Source: Bacillus halotolerans (GTDB lineage Bacteria; Bacillota; Bacilli; Bacillales; Bacillaceae). Taken from it: DNA of 64,000 nucleotides. Positions 38,842 through 51,436 of this stretch are shown here, piece by piece. A program made the position numbers and the translations under genes. Location: the NCBI RefSeq assembly GCF_001517105.1, contig NZ_LPVF01000011.1:62001-126000 (forward strand), in the 5' to 3' direction. How positions within the stretch are numbered: the first letter of the stretch is position 1; each line of letters begins with the position of its first letter. The notes under the pieces are model-generated. The model made no database searches. It was not told the origin of the DNA and saw only the letters and a program-made list of their open reading frames with translations.

Positions 38842-38868
38842 CCTTTTTGAAAAGGGAGGACAGGGCGG

Positions 38869-39150
38869 ATGATCTTTTTTTATGTGATGGCCATTGCGAC
38901 GGCTTGTATTTCCGCTTGTGTCTCCATTTTTCTGCGGTTGAGGATGCCGCAAAATAAATGGCCGGAATGGATACTGGGTGGGCTGCTTGTTCTCGGTGTG
39001 ATCACAATTTGGTGCAGCATCTTTTTTGTCGGCGGCTGGGATGGCATGGCGCTGGGCATGCTTGGGATTCATGTGATAGTCGGAGCGTTTGCCGGGTACT
39101 TGATCGAGACGGTGTTCCGGCTGTTGAAAAGGCAAATCAGGAGAAGGTAA
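38869..39150 (+). CDS. yesK: YesK, small membrane protein
   Basis: This 93-residue protein has three hydrophobic segments (about residues 3-22, 33-53, 60-82) and a positive C-terminus (RLLKRQIRRR). The ATG at 38869 follows AAAAGGGAGGACAGGGCGG. The function is unknown. It precedes the yesL promoter region and may be transcribed by readthrough from yesJ. Confidence 0.8.
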   Translation: MIFFYVMAIATACISACVSIFLRLRMPQNKWPEWILGGLLVLGVITIWCSIFFVGGWDGMALGMLGIHVIVGAFAGYLIETVFRLLKRQIRRR

Positions 39151-39236
39151 GACATGTGCCGTCTCAAATGATGTCGAATTTTTTACGGGGCGGCAGGAAT
39201 TTTCTTTCGAGTGGAGAAATACATATTACTTTACAA

Positions 39237-39250
39237 TGAAAGCGTTTTCT
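39237..39250 (+). promoter_or_regulatory. cre-like operator upstream of yesL
   Basis: TGAAAGCGTTTTCT matches the catabolite-responsive element consensus (TGNAANCGNWWWCA) except for the last base. It lies 15 bases before the yesL start, where bound CcpA would block transcription of the yesLMN group when preferred sugars are present. Confidence 0.65.
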
Positions 39251-39264
39251 GTAGTGGGAAGGTG

Positions 39265-39894
39265 ATGTCGGTGATACATAGCCTGACAAATGGGCTGAAT
39301 CGTTTTTGTACATGGGTGATGAGACTGGCTTATGTAAATGTGCTGTGGATCTTGTTTTCTCTTGCCGGGCTCGTCGTGTTTGGGTTGATGCCTGCTACGG
39401 CCGCGATGTTTTCAGTGGCGAGAGAGTGGGCGAAGGGGAACACGGATGTCCCGGTGTTTTCTGTGTTTATCCGGACGTTTAAGAAGGAGTGGGGTGCAGC
39501 TCAGCTGTTGGGGCTCATTCTTGTGACGGCCGGCTTGTTTTTGTTTGCGGATATACGGATTGCCGCTCAGATGAATCAGCCTGTGCTGGTGAATGTGTTT
39601 ATGAGCATCGGATTGATTTTCTTGTTTGTGCTGTTATATGTGTTTCCGGTCTTTTCTCATTTTGATGTAAAGCTCAGACAGGTGCTGAGCATCAGCTTTT
39701 TGATTGCCTTCAGCCGGCCATTGGTGACGCTGATGATGGCAGCGGGTGCGGTCGGAATGTTGTTTCTAGTGCTGTTTCATGTGACGTTTTTGCTGTTTTT
39801 CAGCGGCAGCGCGCTGAGCTTGTTGTTAACGAAGCTGTCCTTTACAGCATTTAGGTCAATAGATCAGCGTCAGGAGAAAGAAAAGGCGGCATGA
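39265..39894 (+). CDS. yesL: YesL, DUF624-family membrane protein
   Basis: The 209-residue protein has five to six membrane segments and the DUF624 signature LMPATAAMFSVAREWAKGNTDVPVF (about residues 40-64). YesV, further down the locus, is clearly homologous. Members accompany carbohydrate ABC importers and two-component systems, but their job is unknown; a chaperone or accessory role for the permease is inference. I use the ATG at 39265; a GTG two codons later has better spacing from AAGGTGA. It overlaps yesM by four bases. Confidence 0.85.
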   Translation: MSVIHSLTNGLNRFCTWVMRLAYVNVLWILFSLAGLVVFGLMPATAAMFSVAREWAKGNTDVPVFSVFIRTFKKEWGAAQLLGLILVTAGLFLFADIRIAAQMNQPVLVNVFMSIGLIFLFVLLYVFPVFSHFDVKLRQVLSISFLIAFSRPLVTLMMAAGAVGMLFLVLFHVTFLLFFSGSALSLLLTKLSFTAFRSIDQRQEKEKAA

Positions 39895-41624
39895 AAGGAA
39901 GAGTCGCGGGCTGGTACAGGCGGATGAAGATTAAGGATAAGCTGTTTGTGTTTCTGTCATCGATCATGGCCGTGTCCTTTCTGTTTGTATACAGCGGGGT
40001 GCAGTACGCTTTTCATGTCTATGATGAGCAGATTTACCGCAAATCCTCGGAGGTGCTGCGGATGTCTTCTGAACGGATTGAAGACGAGCTGAAGAAAATT
40101 GAAGATGTATCGTATGAAATCATTACCGATGAACAAATTCAGCGCATTCTCAGCATGCAAAACCGTGATGATACGTATGACCAGTATCAAATGAAGCAGG
40201 AGCTGTGGGATCAGCTTGCGCAATATGCCGGCGATGAAAAGTACATTGATTCGATTCATTTGATTGATGCCCGCGGCTCAGAGTATTCCGCCGGAAGCAG
40301 TTCATCGGACCTTATGAAGCAGCAGCAGGAAGAGGTATTTGAACGGGCGAAAGTGCAAAAAGGCAGGAATCTTTGGATGACCTTTGGCAATTCAGATCCT
40401 GTCCTGATTTCAGCGCGGCAAATCAGATCGTTTCATCAGCTGAGTTTAAATGGCTTGGGCATGGTGCTGATTCAAGTGAATGTGAAACAGATGATTCGTG
40501 ATTTGCCGAAGGATTGGGGCGATTCGGTCGGAGACATAATGATCGCAGACAAGGACGGCAATCTGGTGTATTCGGCACATGCATCGGTGCTTACGCCTGA
40601 GATGACAAAGCAGACGCTGCGGCATCCTGGTTATGACTTGGTAAAAAAGAATGGCAAACGTTATTTTATTTCTTTCCTTCAATCATCCTATCAAAACTGG
40701 AGTTACTACAATGTCATCCCCTTTGATCAAATGTTCGCGAAAATTTCCTTTATGAAAACGGTGATCGGTACGTGTTTTCTTTTGTTTTTCAGTGTGGTTT
40801 TGCTTTTCGGGCGGAAGATTGCCAACAGCATCACAGAGCCGATCGAGCAGCTTGTGTCCGCAATGAAATCGGTGCAGCACGGCGGGATTGAGGCGGGCGT
40901 GTCGCTGTCACTGCCGGAACACACACAGGATGAGGCCGGAACGCTGAACCGCCATTTTACCGTGATGATGAAGCGGATCAATGAGCTGATGGAAGAAAAT
41001 GTGGAAAAGCAGCTTATTATTAAAGAAACAGAGTTGAAGGCGCTGCAAGCCCAGATTAACCCGCATTTTTTGTATAACACGCTTGAGTCCATCAATTGGC
41101 TGGCGAAAGCGAATCAGCAGAAGCAAATTTCTCAAATGGTGGAATCGCTCGGTTTTCTCCTGCGAAACAGCATTCATATCAAAGAAGATACAGTGACCCT
41201 TCAGGAGGAGGCGGATATTGTGCTTCACTATATGACGATTCAGCGGTTCCGGTTTGAGGAGCGCTTGAACTTCACACTGGACATCGCCGATGAGGTGAAG
41301 CATTGCCGAATTCCGAAGCTGACACTCCAGCCGCTAGCGGAGAATGCGATTCAATACGCGCTTGAGCCTTTTACTCGGCCATGCGCCATCCGCCTTCAAG
41401 CGAAAAAAACGGAGGAGTGCGTCTGTATTACTGTCGAAGATAATGGGCCCGGCATGGACGAACGTATTCTTGAAAAAACGGGCGGAAGAGGGATCGGGCT
41501 CTGGAATATTCATGAACGCATCCGACTGATGTTCGGGGAGCCGTATGGCTTACGCATTCAAAGTGAGAAAGGGAAGGGAACGGCGATTTTGCTGACAATA
41601 CCGTGCCGAAATGAGGTGGTGTGA
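39891..41624 (+). CDS. yesM: YesM, sensor histidine kinase of the rhamnogalacturonan locus
   Basis: The 577-residue kinase has two membrane helices (about residues 18-38 and 284-303) around a sensor domain outside the cell, then a HAMP linker (about 305-370), the phosphoacceptor histidine in QAQINPHFLYNTLESINWL (about residue 395) and an ATPase domain ending in GRGIGLWNIHERIRLMFG. This is the LytS/YesM kinase family. It is coupled to yesL (ATGA) and to yesN (TGATG). With YesN it probably senses pectin fragments and turns on yesOPQ and neighbours. Confidence 0.95.
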   Translation: MKGRVAGWYRRMKIKDKLFVFLSSIMAVSFLFVYSGVQYAFHVYDEQIYRKSSEVLRMSSERIEDELKKIEDVSYEIITDEQIQRILSMQNRDDTYDQYQMKQELWDQLAQYAGDEKYIDSIHLIDARGSEYSAGSSSSDLMKQQQEEVFERAKVQKGRNLWMTFGNSDPVLISARQIRSFHQLSLNGLGMVLIQVNVKQMIRDLPKDWGDSVGDIMIADKDGNLVYSAHASVLTPEMTKQTLRHPGYDLVKKNGKRYFISFLQSSYQNWSYYNVIPFDQMFAKISFMKTVIGTCFLLFFSVVLLFGRKIANSITEPIEQLVSAMKSVQHGGIEAGVSLSLPEHTQDEAGTLNRHFTVMMKRINELMEENVEKQLIIKETELKALQAQINPHFLYNTLESINWLAKANQQKQISQMVESLGFLLRNSIHIKEDTVTLQEEADIVLHYMTIQRFRFEERLNFTLDIADEVKHCRIPKLTLQPLAENAIQYALEPFTRPCAIRLQAKKTEECVCITVEDNGPGMDERILEKTGGRGIGLWNIHERIRLMFGEPYGLRIQSEKGKGTAILLTIPCRNEVV

Positions 41625-42739
41625 TGTACAAAATACTCCTTGCTGATGATGAGAGAATCATTCTTGACGGAATGGCAGGGATCATTAAGTGGGAGACGCT
41701 TGGCGCTTCTTTAGTCGGCAAAGCGCAGAACGGAATTGAAGCGTATGAGAAGATCGTAAACAAGCAGCCGCATATCGTCGTCACTGATGTAAAAATGCCC
41801 GGTATGGACGGGCTTGAGCTGATCAAAAAGGTGTCAGCCGTCTGCCCGTCCGTGCAATTTATCGTCCTGTCTGGTTTTGGGGAGTTTGAGTACGCGAGAG
41901 AAGCGATGAAATACGGGGTAAGGCATTATTTGCTGAAGCCCTGTAATGAGCAGCAGATTATCCGTTCATTAGAGGAAATCATCGCCGAGCTGAAGCGGCA
42001 TGATGTGCGGAAGAAGAAAGCCGCCCACCTGAAACATGAGCTGAATCATATCCGTTCCTTTGCGGCTGATCAATACCTGGAAGGCTTGATCGCCGGTGTC
42101 ACCCATCTGTCTCCGCCGCCTTCGCTTGCAGGAAAGAAGATTCGCCTTATCATCGCGGAGAACACTCAGCCTGAAGATTCTGCCGCCAGAGAGGCGTTTG
42201 GTTCCGCGCTGACAGCTTTTTGCTGCAGCGGAGGACGTGCGGTGTTTGCCGTGGAGGAGGGCACGCCCGATCTGGAGAAAAAGGCGGCGGACGGCTTTGC
42301 AGGCTGCCGGGTGATCATCAGCCGGACGGGGGAGCTGCAGGACGCAGGACAGCTGTTCCGGGAAGCAACTGAAACGGCCGGTGGCCAAAAGCGGAGTGAA
42401 TTGATTTCTAAAATCACCAGGCTTGTCGCCGACGAGCTTGGCAATCCGAATCTCTCTCTGAAATGGGCAGCAAAAGATATGCTGTTTATGAACCCTGATT
42501 ATGTGGGGAAAATCTTTAAGCAGGAGACAGGCGAAAAGTTTTCCCAATATGTTACGCGGGTGCGTCTTGAGCATGCGATGAAGCAGATGAAGCTGAGGCG
42601 GGATGTGAGTGTATCAGAAATCGCGGAAGAAATCGGATTCGGTGATAATCCGAAGTATTTCAGTCTCGTCTTTAAAAAATATACCGGTCTGACACCGTCA
42701 GAATTCAGAAGAAAACAGGGGGGCGCTTCCGCAGGATAG
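41624..42739 (+). CDS. yesN: YesN, AraC-type response regulator
   Basis: The 371-residue regulator has an N-terminal receiver domain with acidic pocket D8-D9, phosphorylation site D55 (VVTDVKMPGMDG) and the conserved lysine in YLLKPC. It ends in an AraC-type double helix-turn-helix (about residues 265-365; SVSEIAEEIGFGDNPKYFSLVFKKYTGLTPSEFR). The start ATG overlaps the yesM stop. It is the partner of YesM; targets are most likely the yesO promoter just downstream. Confidence 0.95.
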   Translation: MYKILLADDERIILDGMAGIIKWETLGASLVGKAQNGIEAYEKIVNKQPHIVVTDVKMPGMDGLELIKKVSAVCPSVQFIVLSGFGEFEYAREAMKYGVRHYLLKPCNEQQIIRSLEEIIAELKRHDVRKKKAAHLKHELNHIRSFAADQYLEGLIAGVTHLSPPPSLAGKKIRLIIAENTQPEDSAAREAFGSALTAFCCSGGRAVFAVEEGTPDLEKKAADGFAGCRVIISRTGELQDAGQLFREATETAGGQKRSELISKITRLVADELGNPNLSLKWAAKDMLFMNPDYVGKIFKQETGEKFSQYVTRVRLEHAMKQMKLRRDVSVSEIAEEIGFGDNPKYFSLVFKKYTGLTPSEFRRKQGGASAG

Positions 42740-42809
42740 CCATCTCTGTTTTTTTAACTTTCGCCACTGTTTTTTGAGTGTTTCGCCCCGTCACAACCCT
42801 TTAAAATAA

Positions 42810-45052
<2,243 letters not shown>

Positions 45053-45055
45053 CGG

Positions 45056-45946
45056 ATGGAGCCGGTCAACCAGCCTGTCAGGCAAGCCCCGGTGTTTGAA
45101 GGGAAAAAAGCCGGGCGCATCAAGCCAAAACGCATTCTGTTCCATGTTTTTACGGCGTCACTGGCGGTGTTATTGCTGTATCCCGTCATTTGGCTGTTTG
45201 TCAGTTCTTTTAAAGAAAGCTCCAGTATTTTCACAACCTCTCATTCTCTCATTCCAGATCCTTTTATTCTCAGCAACTATGCTGAAGGGTGGAAGGGCAT
45301 TGCGGGTCAGCCGTTTTTGACCTTTATTAAAAACTCGGCGATCATTGTCGGTCTGTCTACAATCGGCGCCGTTCTGTCATCGGCTGTCATTGCCTACGGC
45401 TTTGCGCGCATCCCGTTTAAAGGAAAAGCATTTTGGTTCGCCTGCATGATGGGGACGTTAATGCTGCCGCATGAAGTGCTGATGATTCCGCAGTACATTA
45501 TGTTTGCGAAATTAGACTGGCTGAATTCTTTTAAACCGATTGTCGTTCCGCAATTTTTCGGGCATGCGTTTTTTATCTTTCTGATGATCCAGTTTATCCG
45601 GACGATCCCTGAGGAGCTGGATGAAGCAGCGAGAATCGACGGGTGCGGGCGCTTTGCCTGTTTTTGGCGGATCATTCTGCCCCTCATTGCACCGGCGCTT
45701 GCGACGTCTGCGATTTTTTCCTTCTATTGGAAGTGGGAGGAGCTGATTCAGCCGCTCTTATATTTGAATAAGCCGGAGCTTTATCCTGTTTCACTTGCGC
45801 TGAAGCTTTTCCTCGATACGGAATCCGCTTCGAACTGGGGCGCGATGTTTGCCATGTCGGCCGTCTCTTTGCTGCCTGTGATTCTCGTATTCTTTCTGTT
45901 TCAAAAATATATCGTTCAGGGCATCAGTACGACTGGATTAAAATAA
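45056..45946 (+). CDS. yesQ: YesQ, ABC importer permease
   Basis: The 296-residue MalG-type permease has six membrane helices and the EAA loop [20 protein letters not shown] (about residues 189-208). The ATG at 45056 follows AAGGAGGAA and lies four bases after the yesP stop. Together with YesO and YesP it forms an oligogalacturonide-rhamnose importer. Confidence 0.94.
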   Translation: MEPVNQPVRQAPVFEGKKAGRIKPKRILFHVFTASLAVLLLYPVIWLFVSSFKESSSIFTTSHSLIPDPFILSNYAEGWKGIAGQPFLTFIKNSAIIVGLSTIGAVLSSAVIAYGFARIPFKGKAFWFACMMGTLMLPHEVLMIPQYIMFAKLDWLNSFKPIVVPQFFGHAFFIFLMIQFIRTIPEELDEAARIDGCGRFACFWRIILPLIAPALATSAIFSFYWKWEELIQPLLYLNKPELYPVSLALKLFLDTESASNWGAMFAMSAVSLLPVILVFFLFQKYIVQGISTTGLK

Positions 45947-45961
45947 AAAGGAGTGTTGCAG

Positions 45962-46996
45962 ATGGCACAGCTTATCTTTGATGAAGAAAAGGTCACATCC
46001 GTTATGGACCGAATCGTGAAACGAACATTTCAAATGGATTTTGCGTGGGATTGGCCGGGCGGCGTCGCGTTTTACGGCGTGGCGGAGGCGTATGAAGCGA
46101 CGGAAAACGAGGAGTATATCAAACTGTTAAAAACGTGGGTGGATGAACAGCTGGAGGATGGGCTGCCGCCGCTGTCGATCAACGGGGTTTCCATCGGGCA
46201 TACGCTTTTATTTCTGCATCAGGTGACGGGAGATCATGTCTATTTGGAAACGGCTGGCGAGATGGCGGAATATGTGCTTCATCACGCGCCCCGTTTTGGG
46301 GAAGGTATTCTTCAGCATACGGTGAACTCGGCGGATTATGTGTTTCCTGAGCAGGCGTGGGCGGATACGCTGATGATGGCGGGGCTGTTTATGTTGAGAA
46401 TCGGCCGTGTGATGGAGCGGGAGGATTACTTCGAGGACGGCCTGCGCCAGTTTCATGGACATGAGGACGTGCTGCAGGACCCCGTAACCAATTTGTATTA
46501 CCATGCCTGGGACAACAAAGCGCAAAATCACCTGTCGGGGATTTATTGGGGCCGGGCGAATGGCTGGGCTGCGCTCACGATGGCAAAAGCGCTCCCGCTC
46601 ATTGAGGTGACGCATCCTTCTTTTATGATTATTGATGGATCGCTCAGAGACCAGCTGAGCGCGCTTGTCCGGCTGCAGGACGATTCAGGGCTGTGGCATA
46701 CCATTTTGGATGATCCGGATTCGTATTTGGAGGTTTCCGCATCGGCGGGCATTGCCTCTGCTTTGCTGTCGAGCGGGAAGCTCTATTCAAAATACGTGCA
46801 GAAATCACTTGCCGCCATTTTGGATGCGGTGGAAGAGGACGGTCGGGTCAGTAAAGTATCCGCGGGCACAGCCGTCATGAAAAATGCGGAAGGATACAAA
46901 CAAGTGCCTTACAAACGAATACAAGGCTGGGGACAGGGGCTTGCACTCACATTTCTCGCTGATGTGCTGAGAACGAAAAAACGCGTGTATCAGTAA
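45962..46996 (+). CDS. yesR: YesR, unsaturated rhamnogalacturonyl hydrolase (GH105)
   Basis: The 344-residue cytosolic enzyme of the GH105 family has an (alpha/alpha)6 barrel. It removes the unsaturated galacturonyl residue left by the lyases YesW and YesX. The family segments [20 protein letters not shown] (with the catalytic-type Asp) and [19 protein letters not shown] are clear. I start at the ATG at 45962, seven bases after AAGGAG, rather than at the GTG at 45953 inside that site. No signal peptide, so the substrate must first be imported by YesOPQ. Confidence 0.94.
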   Translation: MAQLIFDEEKVTSVMDRIVKRTFQMDFAWDWPGGVAFYGVAEAYEATENEEYIKLLKTWVDEQLEDGLPPLSINGVSIGHTLLFLHQVTGDHVYLETAGEMAEYVLHHAPRFGEGILQHTVNSADYVFPEQAWADTLMMAGLFMLRIGRVMEREDYFEDGLRQFHGHEDVLQDPVTNLYYHAWDNKAQNHLSGIYWGRANGWAALTMAKALPLIEVTHPSFMIIDGSLRDQLSALVRLQDDSGLWHTILDDPDSYLEVSASAGIASALLSSGKLYSKYVQKSLAAILDAVEEDGRVSKVSAGTAVMKNAEGYKQVPYKRIQGWGQGLALTFLADVLRTKKRVYQ

Positions 46997-47018
46997 AGAC
47001 GGCGGCGGGGGGAAAGGG

Positions 47019-49304
47019 ATGAAAAAACAGCCTCAACAGAAAGAACGGGTTTCACACTGGAAGGGAACGTATTTCAAAAGAAACTTTGTTTTCATTTTGC
47101 TGATTGCCTGTATTCCCGGACTGCTGACAGGCGGGGCCATCTACTTTTTGTCTATCGATAAGGTGGAGAAAGAGCTGCAAAAGTCGCATGAAACACAGGT
47201 GGCGCGTGAAGTCAGCCGGATGGATGAGAAGCTGGAAGACCTTGAGCTGACGCTTGCCCAAATGGCATACGATTCCTCGCTGATGAACGGATTGGCCGAA
47301 AAGGATTTGGAGAAAGACTTTACATTCTCCTATCAATTAACGAAAAAGCTGTTTCTATTGCGGGACCAGCAGCCGCTGATTCAGCAGGCTTCTATCTTTC
47401 TGAACAGCCCCCGGCCTCTTGTGCTGAGCCCTGAATACAGCGTGCTGACAGAACAGGATATGCTTCGCAAATACCGCTCGCTTCTCACCTCAGATCGGAG
47501 TATTTATTGGAGCCGGCCGGGAAAAGACGCCGCACTGATTCAGCTCATTCCGGGTGCGGCCGAGAAACCGTTTGGCGCGATCATGCTGACGGTAGACCCG
47601 AAAGAAATGGAGGAGCTCCTGCAAAGTTTGTCTCCTTACCCTGAAGGCAGCGCGCTACTTCTTGATCAAAAGCGGGAGGTGCTTTTCCATGGGGGAGAAA
47701 AGGATTTTGAAAATGCTTTACTGAATGAGGTGAATAAACAGCCTCACCAGAAAGGTCATTTTCAGATGGATTGGGACGGCACGGTGTATTCCGTCTCCTA
47801 TGGAGAAATGAAGCGAATGCATCAGAAGTGGACCTTTGTTTCTGCGGCGCCTCTTTCAGCTATTACAGCGCCGATGGTGTTTTTATCAAAGGTGATTATT
47901 GTGATGCTTGTCATTTGTATCGGCTTGGCTGTGTGCATGACGTGGTACGCTTCAAAGAAAATCTATCGCCCGATTCAGCATCTGCTCGGACTGTTTACGG
48001 GAGGAGAGAAAAAAACATGGCAGGCGTCAGGCCAGGACGAATTTAAGTGGATAGAAAAGAGATGGAATGACCTTTCCCTTGAGAGCCGAAAGCTTCAAGA
48101 GCAGCTGCTCCGGCAGACGCCCCATATGAAAAAGAGTTTTTTGCAGCACCTTCTCCAGGGTGATTTTTACTATGACACAGAGGACAGTCTCAGATCGCGG
48201 ATGGAGGATGCGGGCTGGGACATCGGGGAACACGTATTTCACGTGCTTGATCTTCAGGTGACAGGGCTTCGTGGTGATAAGAGCATGTTCTATGCCGATG
48301 ATGAACAGCTTGCTGTGTTTACACTGACCAATTTACATGAGGAGCTTGCGGCAAACCGCCGTTTTCAACCTTCAATTCTTCATATTGGCCGCCTTTCCGT
48401 CACCGTGCTTGTGATGAAAACGAGCGGATCGGATCTGAAGGGGTATGTTTCAGAGCTGGCCCGCATATTTGGTGCTGTCACGGGACTAAGCCTGACCGGA
48501 ACAATGAGCAGGCAATCGGCCCGTATTATGGATATCCCATCTCTGTTTAAGGATGTGAAAAGCGGCAAGTCCCGCAGGTGTTTTGCCAATCGCCATCAGA
48601 TCATAGATTTGCAGGATGATGTTTTTCAGGCTGAGCCATCCGCACCCTGCTATCCTTTTGAACTTGAAAAGCAAATCGTTCAGGCCATTCGGCTGGAAAG
48701 AAAAGCGGAAGCAGAAGAGCTGATTCGCTTATGTATGGATGAACTGGCCGAAAAGGCGGTCAGCGACAGACAAGTGCATTCTGCGCTGATTCAGCTGTTT
48801 TCCCGCATCCAGGAGGATATTCTGCATTCCGGCCTTCATCCGAGCGAGCTGTTTGGCAACAGGGATATGCTTCGGGAAATATCTGAGCTGCATGAGCCTG
48901 TCCAAGCGGCTGCCTGGCTGATGGATGCGGTTGTCACCCCGTATCTCGCCAAACTTGAAGGCGGAAAAAACAGACAGCAAAAACAGGTGGCAGAACGTGT
49001 GATTGCGATGATTCATGAGCAGTATATGGCGGATCTTTCTCTTGAAAGCTGCGCGGATGCGCTGGGCATGAATTCTTATACCTTGAGCAAGGCCTTTAAA
49101 CAAGTGACGGGCGTTAATTTTATTGATTATGTGACCCGCATAAGAATTGAAAAAGCAAAAGAACTGCTGGTAAATACGAATAAAAAAATTCATGATGTGT
49201 CAGAAGAAGTCGGCTATCGCCACAATTATTTCAACCGGATTTTTAAAAAGCAGGTCGGCATGCCGCCGGGAGTTTTTAGGCAAATGTATCAGGAAACGCC
49301 GTGA
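47019..49304 (+). CDS. yesS: YesS, membrane-bound AraC-family regulator
   Basis: The 761-residue regulator has a membrane helix at about 26-46, a sensor domain outside the cell (about 47-285), a second helix at about 287-310 and a C-terminal AraC helix-turn-helix (about 655-757; [29 protein letters not shown]). It thus joins sensing and DNA binding in one protein with no phosphorelay. It lies inside the catabolic run, 23 bases after yesR, and is a second regulator of the locus beside YesMN. Experiments in B. subtilis, as I recall, show it activates the yesW promoter. Confidence 0.93.
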   Translation: MKKQPQQKERVSHWKGTYFKRNFVFILLIACIPGLLTGGAIYFLSIDKVEKELQKSHETQVAREVSRMDEKLEDLELTLAQMAYDSSLMNGLAEKDLEKDFTFSYQLTKKLFLLRDQQPLIQQASIFLNSPRPLVLSPEYSVLTEQDMLRKYRSLLTSDRSIYWSRPGKDAALIQLIPGAAEKPFGAIMLTVDPKEMEELLQSLSPYPEGSALLLDQKREVLFHGGEKDFENALLNEVNKQPHQKGHFQMDWDGTVYSVSYGEMKRMHQKWTFVSAAPLSAITAPMVFLSKVIIVMLVICIGLAVCMTWYASKKIYRPIQHLLGLFTGGEKKTWQASGQDEFKWIEKRWNDLSLESRKLQEQLLRQTPHMKKSFLQHLLQGDFYYDTEDSLRSRMEDAGWDIGEHVFHVLDLQVTGLRGDKSMFYADDEQLAVFTLTNLHEELAANRRFQPSILHIGRLSVTVLVMKTSGSDLKGYVSELARIFGAVTGLSLTGTMSRQSARIMDIPSLFKDVKSGKSRRCFANRHQIIDLQDDVFQAEPSAPCYPFELEKQIVQAIRLERKAEAEELIRLCMDELAEKAVSDRQVHSALIQLFSRIQEDILHSGLHPSELFGNRDMLREISELHEPVQAAAWLMDAVVTPYLAKLEGGKNRQQKQVAERVIAMIHEQYMADLSLESCADALGMNSYTLSKAFKQVTGVNFIDYVTRIRIEKAKELLVNTNKKIHDVSEEVGYRHNYFNRIFKKQVGMPPGVFRQMYQETP

Positions 49305-49320
49305 AAGGAGAGGACATGTG

Positions 49321-50016
49321 ATGGAAAAACCGATTCAGGTGTTTTTAGCAGGGGATTCCACCGTAAGCGACTGCCCGCCGCATGAAGCGCCGATGGCAGG
49401 CTGGGGGCAGGTTTTCGGTCAATTGTTCACTGAACAGGTGAAGGTGCGCAATCACGCCAAAGGGGGAGCAAGCACCAACTCTTTTGTGGAGGAAGGAAGG
49501 CTTCGGGCGATTGCTGAGTGCATAGCACAAGGCGATTATTTGTTTATTCAATTCGGCCACAATGACCAGAAACCGCGGGGGACGAAGCCGTACTCGACGT
49601 ATCAGCAATTTCTCACTTTGTTTGCGGACACAGCACGAGAAAAAGGAGCGCAGCCTGTGTTCGTTACATCAGTGCAGCGCCGCCGCTTTGATGAGAACGG
49701 AAAGATTGAGCACACGCTCGGTGAGTATCCGGATGCGATGAAAGCGTTAGCGAAGGAGTTTGATGTGCCGGTCATTGATTTGTTAACGAAAACGAAGGCG
49801 CTTTATGAAGCATACGGACCGGAGGAGTCAAAGCGTTTGTTCGTGTGGCTTCAGCCGAATGAACATCCGAATTATCCAGATGGCATTGAGGATAATACGC
49901 ATTTTTCAGAAGAAGGGGCCATGGAGGTTGCAAAGCTCGTTGCTGAAGGCATCGAAGAAATCGGCTTTCCGCTGAAGGACCATCTCGTAAGCCGGGAGGG
50001 GAAAGAACATGTATAA
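49321..50016 (+). CDS. rhgT: RhgT (YesT), rhamnogalacturonan acetylesterase
   Basis: The 231-residue SGNH hydrolase removes acetyl groups from rhamnogalacturonan-I fragments. The nucleophile is S13 in FLAGDSTVSD, the oxyanion residues appear in the GGAS and GHND blocks, and the DxxH pair is in EDNTHFSEEG near residue 195. There is no signal peptide, so it acts in the cytosol. The ATG at 49321 (or the GTG just before) follows AAAGGAGAGG; the long frame reaching back to 49192 overlaps yesS. Its paralogue YesY is at 56193. Confidence 0.95.
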   Translation: MEKPIQVFLAGDSTVSDCPPHEAPMAGWGQVFGQLFTEQVKVRNHAKGGASTNSFVEEGRLRAIAECIAQGDYLFIQFGHNDQKPRGTKPYSTYQQFLTLFADTAREKGAQPVFVTSVQRRRFDENGKIEHTLGEYPDAMKALAKEFDVPVIDLLTKTKALYEAYGPEESKRLFVWLQPNEHPNYPDGIEDNTHFSEEGAMEVAKLVAEGIEEIGFPLKDHLVSREGKEHV

Positions 50017-50671
50017 AGAAGGCGCGTGCCTGTACCGCAATCCGTTCCGTTCAGCAAGCGATGTGAAGGACTGGCGGATGGAGGGAGGCGGGCAGGTTTC
50101 ATTCGAAGATTACCGTATGCACCTGTCACATGTACAGGACGAAGCGCACTTTGTTTATTGGTGCCCGGAAACATTTCCCGACGGCATCATTGTGAAGTGG
50201 GATTTTTACCCGATTGAACAGCCGGGGCTGTGTATGCTGTTTTTCGCAGCTACAGGCATCGGAGGCGAGGACTTATTTGACCCGCGACTCAAGAAAAGAA
50301 CAGGAAAGTACCCCGAATACCATTCCGGAGACATCAATGCGCTCCATCTGTCGTATTTCCGCAGAAAATACCCGGAGGAAAGAGCGTTCCGCACCTGCAA
50401 TGTAAGAAAAAGCCGCGGTTTCCACCTCGCTGCAATGGGAGCTGATCCGCTGCCTTCTCCGGACGACGCTGATTCCCCGTATCATATGAAGCTTATTAAG
50501 GATAAAGGGTATGTGCATTTTTCGATCAATGATCTGCCCATTCTGGAGTGGCAGGATGACGGAAGCACATTCGGACCTGTGTTAACAAAAGGAAAAATCG
50601 GGCTGAGGCAAATGGCGCCGATGAAAGCCGCTTATCGTGATTTGTCTGTGCACCAAGCGGTGAGAAAATGA
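50009..50671 (+). CDS. yesU: YesU, DUF1961-family protein (concanavalin-like fold)
   Basis: The 220-residue protein belongs to DUF1961, a family with a lectin-like beta sandwich. Characteristic parts are VYWCPETFPDGIIVKWDFYP and DINALHLSYFRRKYPEERAFRTCNVRKS. It may bind or cut a sugar linkage in pectin side chains; no activity is established to my knowledge. It overlaps rhgT by eight bases and yesV by four, so it is tightly coupled inside the operon. Confidence 0.92.
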   Translation: MYKEGACLYRNPFRSASDVKDWRMEGGGQVSFEDYRMHLSHVQDEAHFVYWCPETFPDGIIVKWDFYPIEQPGLCMLFFAATGIGGEDLFDPRLKKRTGKYPEYHSGDINALHLSYFRRKYPEERAFRTCNVRKSRGFHLAAMGADPLPSPDDADSPYHMKLIKDKGYVHFSINDLPILEWQDDGSTFGPVLTKGKIGLRQMAPMKAAYRDLSVHQAVRK

Positions 50672-51294
50672 AGACGACTGTGACGGATGCGCTTTATGCA
50701 GGCTGTGAAGCGGTCGTAAAAATCGCGTGGCTGAACGGGCTGTGGCTGTTGTTTACACTTTTGGGCGGCGTTCTTTTCGGATGGGCGCCGAGCACAGCCG
50801 CGATGTGTGCCGTCATACGGAAATGGCTGATGGGGCAAAAAGATGTCCCAGTATTTGCGTTATTTCTGGATACCTACAAAAAAGAGTTTCTGAAGGTCAA
50901 TGCGATTGGACTTGCGTTTTTTGCTCTTTTGCTTATTTTGTCGGCTAATTATTATTATTTTTCGGCAAGTGCGGATTGGCTGTCCTTTACCGTGACGAGT
51001 TGCACCCTCTTGGCGGGGCTTTTGTATACTGTCGCGCTCATGTATGTGTTTCCTCTTTATGTGCATTACAAGCTTCCGCTTCGCCAATATATTCCGCAAG
51101 CGCTGCTGTTAGGCGCCATGCGGCCGCTGACCACCGGCTGCATGCTGATCGGCTGCGGATTTGTGCTTTATTTGCTGTATACGCTTCCGGGCCTGATCCC
51201 ATTTTACGGCCCAAGTTTATTTGGGCTCGTGTCGATGTTTTTTGCTTTCAGAGGGTTTCAAAAAACAGAGGCGCAGCACCGTCATCAGGCCTGA
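50668..51294 (+). CDS. yesV: YesV, DUF624-family membrane protein
   Basis: The 208-residue membrane protein has five to six helices and the DUF624 block WAPSTAAMCAVIRKWLMGQKDVPVF, in which the motif of YesL is closely repeated. It starts at an ATG overlapping the yesU stop. The function is unknown. It ends the yesOPQRST-UV run; a cre operator and the yesW gene follow. Confidence 0.92.
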   Translation: MKTTVTDALYAGCEAVVKIAWLNGLWLLFTLLGGVLFGWAPSTAAMCAVIRKWLMGQKDVPVFALFLDTYKKEFLKVNAIGLAFFALLLILSANYYYFSASADWLSFTVTSCTLLAGLLYTVALMYVFPLYVHYKLPLRQYIPQALLLGAMRPLTTGCMLIGCGFVLYLLYTLPGLIPFYGPSLFGLVSMFFAFRGFQKTEAQHRHQA

Positions 51295-51399
51295 TAAACA
51301 AAAAAATGACAAACGGGCAAAAAAGTGCAGCCAATCAAAAACGTTTATGCAAAAATGTGACATTGAAGACAGCTCCTCAAGCGCATAAAATCCAATTTA

Positions 51400-51413
51400 A
51401 GTAAGCGCTTACA
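51400..51413 (+). promoter_or_regulatory. cre operator upstream of yesW
   Basis: AGTAAGCGCTTACA contains the perfect 12-base palindrome GTAAGCGCTTAC and matches the cre consensus except at the first base. It lies 23 bases before the yesW start and makes catabolite repression of yesW by CcpA very likely. Confidence 0.75.
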
Positions 51414-51436
51414 GATAAATGATAAGGAGCTGTCTG

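Noticed and set aside
41969..42574. 201-residue minus-strand frame within yesN
   Set aside because: Shadow of yesN, a complete response regulator; Cys/Arg-rich composition typical of antisense frames.
51419..51436. Earlier start for yesW (six more residues)
   Set aside because: The clear ribosome site TAAGGAG at 51423-51429 lies downstream of it and serves the ATG at 51437; the earlier start is used in some annotations and cannot be fully excluded.
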